Assembly (NCBI GenBank): GCA_030522415.1
Contig: CM060106.1
Coordinates: forward strand, 27,784,985-27,848,984
DNA length: 64,000 nucleotides
Reading direction: 5' to 3'
DNA from: Channallabes apus
Lineage: Eukaryota; Chordata; Actinopteri; Siluriformes; Clariidae
The notes below the pieces were generated by a model, which worked only from the letters and a program-made list of their open reading frames with translations, was not told the origin of the DNA and did not search any database. Positions 61,796 through 64,000 of the stretch are shown here, one piece after another (position 1 is the stretch's first letter; each line of letters opens with the position of its first letter). A program made the position numbers and the translations under genes.

Positions 61796-62201
61796 TATTA
61801 TTATTATTATTATTATTATTATAAGAAATTATTATAAAATATAAAAATGCATATGATTTGACCAATTTCTACTTAATAACCTTTACAACGTTAAAACAAT
61901 TGCACAATGTCTATACCATGTCCGCATGATACATGGTCTACACAGTTTTTCTTTGTATTTTTTAAGTTTGACCTCAGGGTATGCAAAGTATTTGCACTAT
62001 AACACACATAGCAGCGAACATGTTATAATGTTATCATGGTGTATAATGTTAATAACATGAAGTGTAATCTTTAACAAAGTCGTGCTTTATATTAAAAGGT
62101 AATAAAATATAGAACAATTAACACCAGGAAATCTAATAAGAGTGTTATTAAAGTGGTAACTGGCTTGTATTGAAAAACCTTTTCAGATAGTATCTAGTAT
62201 A
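61260..62201. other. myzap intron sequence upstream of the first visible exon
   Basis: A (tc)n at 61605-61622 and the AAT/ATT repeat. No myzap amino-terminal exon is found here, nor in 63823-64000. Confidence 0.5.
61734..61822. repeat. (AAT)n followed by (ATT)n, self-complementary
   Basis: About 18 aat units run directly into about 9 att units. The second half pairs with the first, so the strand can fold back on itself. Confidence 0.97.
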
Positions 62202-63822
62202 TACAGTGGTGTGAAAAACTATTTGCCCCCCTCTTGATTTCTTATTCTTTTGCATGTTTGTCACACAAAATGTTTCTGATCATCAAACACATTTAACTAT
62301 TAGTCAAAGATAACACTAGTAAACACAAAATGCAGTTTTTAAATGAGGGGTTTTATTATTTAGGGAGAAAAAAAATCCAAACCTACATGGCCCTGTGTGA
62401 AAAAATAATTGCCCCCTGAACCTAATAACTGGTTGGGCCACCCTTAGCAGCAATAACTGCAATCAAGCGTTTGCGATAACTTGCAACGAGTCTTTTACAG
62501 CGCTCTGGAGGAATTTTGGCCCACTCATCTTTGCAGAATTGTTGTAATTCAGCTTTATTTGAGGGTTTTCTAGCATGAACCGCCTTTTTAAGGTCATGCC
62601 ACAACATCTCAATAGGATTCAGGTCAGGACTTTGACTAGGCCACTCCAAAGTCTTCATTTTGTTTTTCTTCAGCCATTCAGAGGTGGATTTGCTGGTGTG
62701 TTTTGGGTCATTGTCCTGCTGCAGCACCCAAGATCGCTTCAGCTTGAGTTGACGAACAGATGGCCGGACATTCTCCTTCAGGATTTTTTGGTAGACAGTA
62801 GAATTCATGGTTCCATCTATCACAGCAAGCCTTCCAGGTCCTGAAGCAGCAAAACAACCCCAGACCATCACACTACCACCACCATATTTTACTGTTGGTA
62901 TGATGTTCTTTTTCTGAAATGCTGTGTTACTTTTACGCCAGATGTAACGGGACAAGCACCTTCCAAAAAGTTCAACTTTTGTCTCGTCCACAAGGTATTT
63001 TCCCAAAAGTCTTGGCAATCATTGAGATGTTTTTTTAGCAAAATTGAGACGAGCCTTAATGTTCTTTTTGCTTAAAAGTGGTTTCCGCCTTGGAAATCTG
63101 CCATGCAGGCCGTTTTTGCCCAGTCTCTTTCTTATGGTGGAGTCGTGAACACTGACTTTAATTGAGGCAAGTGAGGCCTGCAGTTCTTTAGATGTTGTCC
63201 TGTGGTCTTTTGTGGCCTCTCGGATGAGTTGTCTCTGCGCTCTTGGGGTAATTTTGGTCGGCCGGCCACTCCTGGGAAGGTTCACCACTGTTCCATGTTT
63301 TTGCCATTTGTGGATAATGGCTCTCACTGTGGTTCGCTGGAGTCCCAAAGCTTTAGAAATGGCTTTATAACCTTTACCAGACTGATAGATCTCAATTACT
63401 TTTGTTCTCATTTGTTCCTGAATTTCTTTGGATCTTGGCACGATGTCTTGCTTTTGAGGTGCTTTTGGTCTACTTCTCTGTGTCAGGTAGCTCCTATTTA
63501 AGTGATTTCTTGATTGAAACAGGTGTGGCAGTAATCAGGCCTGGGGGTGACTACAGAAATTGATCTCAGGTGTGATAAACCAAAGTTAAGTTATTTTTTA
63601 ACAAGGGGGGCAATCACTTTTTCACACAGGGCCATGTAGATTTTGAGTTTTTTTTCTCCCTTAATAACGTAAACCTTCATTTAAAAACTGCATTTTGTGT
63701 TCAATTATGTTATCTTTGACTAATAGTTAACGGTTTTTGATGAGCAGAAACATTTAAGTGTGACAAACATGCAAAAGAATAAGAAATCAGGAAGGGGGCA
63801 AATAGTTTTTCACGCCACTGTA
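62202..63822 (-). mobile_element. near-complete Tc1-like transposon, 1621 bp
   Basis: It is flanked by TA and has terminal inverted repeats of about 215 bp (left 62202-62416, right about 63604-63822), whose outer ends read tacagtggtgtgaaaaacta and its complement. The size is that of an intact fish Tc1 element. The transposase is on the minus strand at 62422-63441. It lies upstream of the first visible myzap exon. Confidence 0.92.
62422..63441 (-). pseudogene. Tc1-like transposase, full length, one frame break
   Basis: The reading frame runs 340 codons from 63441 to 62422, interrupted by a single TGA at 63019-63021. The amino part holds two helix-turn-helix units (GYKAISKALGLQRTTVRAI, STIRKRLGKNGLHG) with the GRPTK linker. 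The carboxyl part holds the DDE core: LVDETKVELFG (first D), [13 protein letters not shown] (second D) and [13 protein letters not shown] (third acidic position), then YRKRLIAVIAAKGGPTSY. The stop follows an A-run one base longer than expected, and a loss of a few bases before DETK brings the frame back, so about 12 codons are garbled. Otherwise it looks little decayed. Confidence 0.9.
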
Positions 63823-64000
63823 TACTATAGACATTACCTGAGAATCAAAACAATAAATGCCAGGAAATGTGGATGGAAAAAAGTGCTTTGTGCTACGCCA
63901 TGCATAATTCATAGAGGATTCACATAACAGTGCTTAAAACAATTACAATCCTTGATAACCACCTGAGGATATGGTTAGAGCAGGAAAAACACATAAATTC

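Overview
The window is nuclear DNA from a ray-finned fish, almost certainly a teleost. Genes are split by introns with GT/AG borders. Long AT-rich non-coding tracts carry many tRNA-headed SINEs, Tc1-like transposons, terminal-inverted-repeat miniature elements, and (CA)n and (TA)n microsatellites. A catfish-like genome would fit the repeat content, but the species cannot be fixed by eye. There is no bacterial, phage or plasmid content.

Two real genes are read with confidence, both on the minus strand. The first is polr2m (Gdown1/GRINL1A, a regulatory RNA polymerase II subunit), with four coding exons between 29910 and 37712. These join to 966 nt in one frame (321 aa). The second is myzap (myocardial zonula adherens protein), with eleven coding exons between 53186 and 61259. 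These join to 1446 nt, and the amino-terminal exon(s) lie beyond the right edge. The order (myzap upstream, polr2m downstream, same strand) is that of the mammalian GCOM1 (MYZAP-POLR2M) complex locus.

Between the two genes, at 40308-46179 on the same strand, lies the most unusual part. Exons resembling the central domain of Sec16 (46179-45471) are followed by a decaying tandem array of three Pim-like kinase units (45189-44298, 43956-40842, 40598-40308). Each unit has kept a different subset of kinase exons, and none has a recognisable HRD catalytic-loop exon. Stops and frameshifts mark most of it as pseudogene. The splice phases would nevertheless let the Sec16-like part run into the first Pim-like unit.

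The left part (1-29.9 kb) holds no gene I can name, only repeats, unique AT-rich sequence and one unidentified exon-like stretch at 4695-4843. Introns and spacers hold four recognisable Tc1-like transposons: one element nested in another at 31857-34022, then 57690-58635, 59448-60817 and 62202-63822. They also hold a shrunken copy at 19087-19549, a rearranged remnant at 26070-26660, and about twenty copies of one SINE family. Many SINE copies still have perfect 12-19 bp target-site duplications, so insertion is recent. The 62202-63822 element is the best preserved: its transposase frame is broken at one place only.
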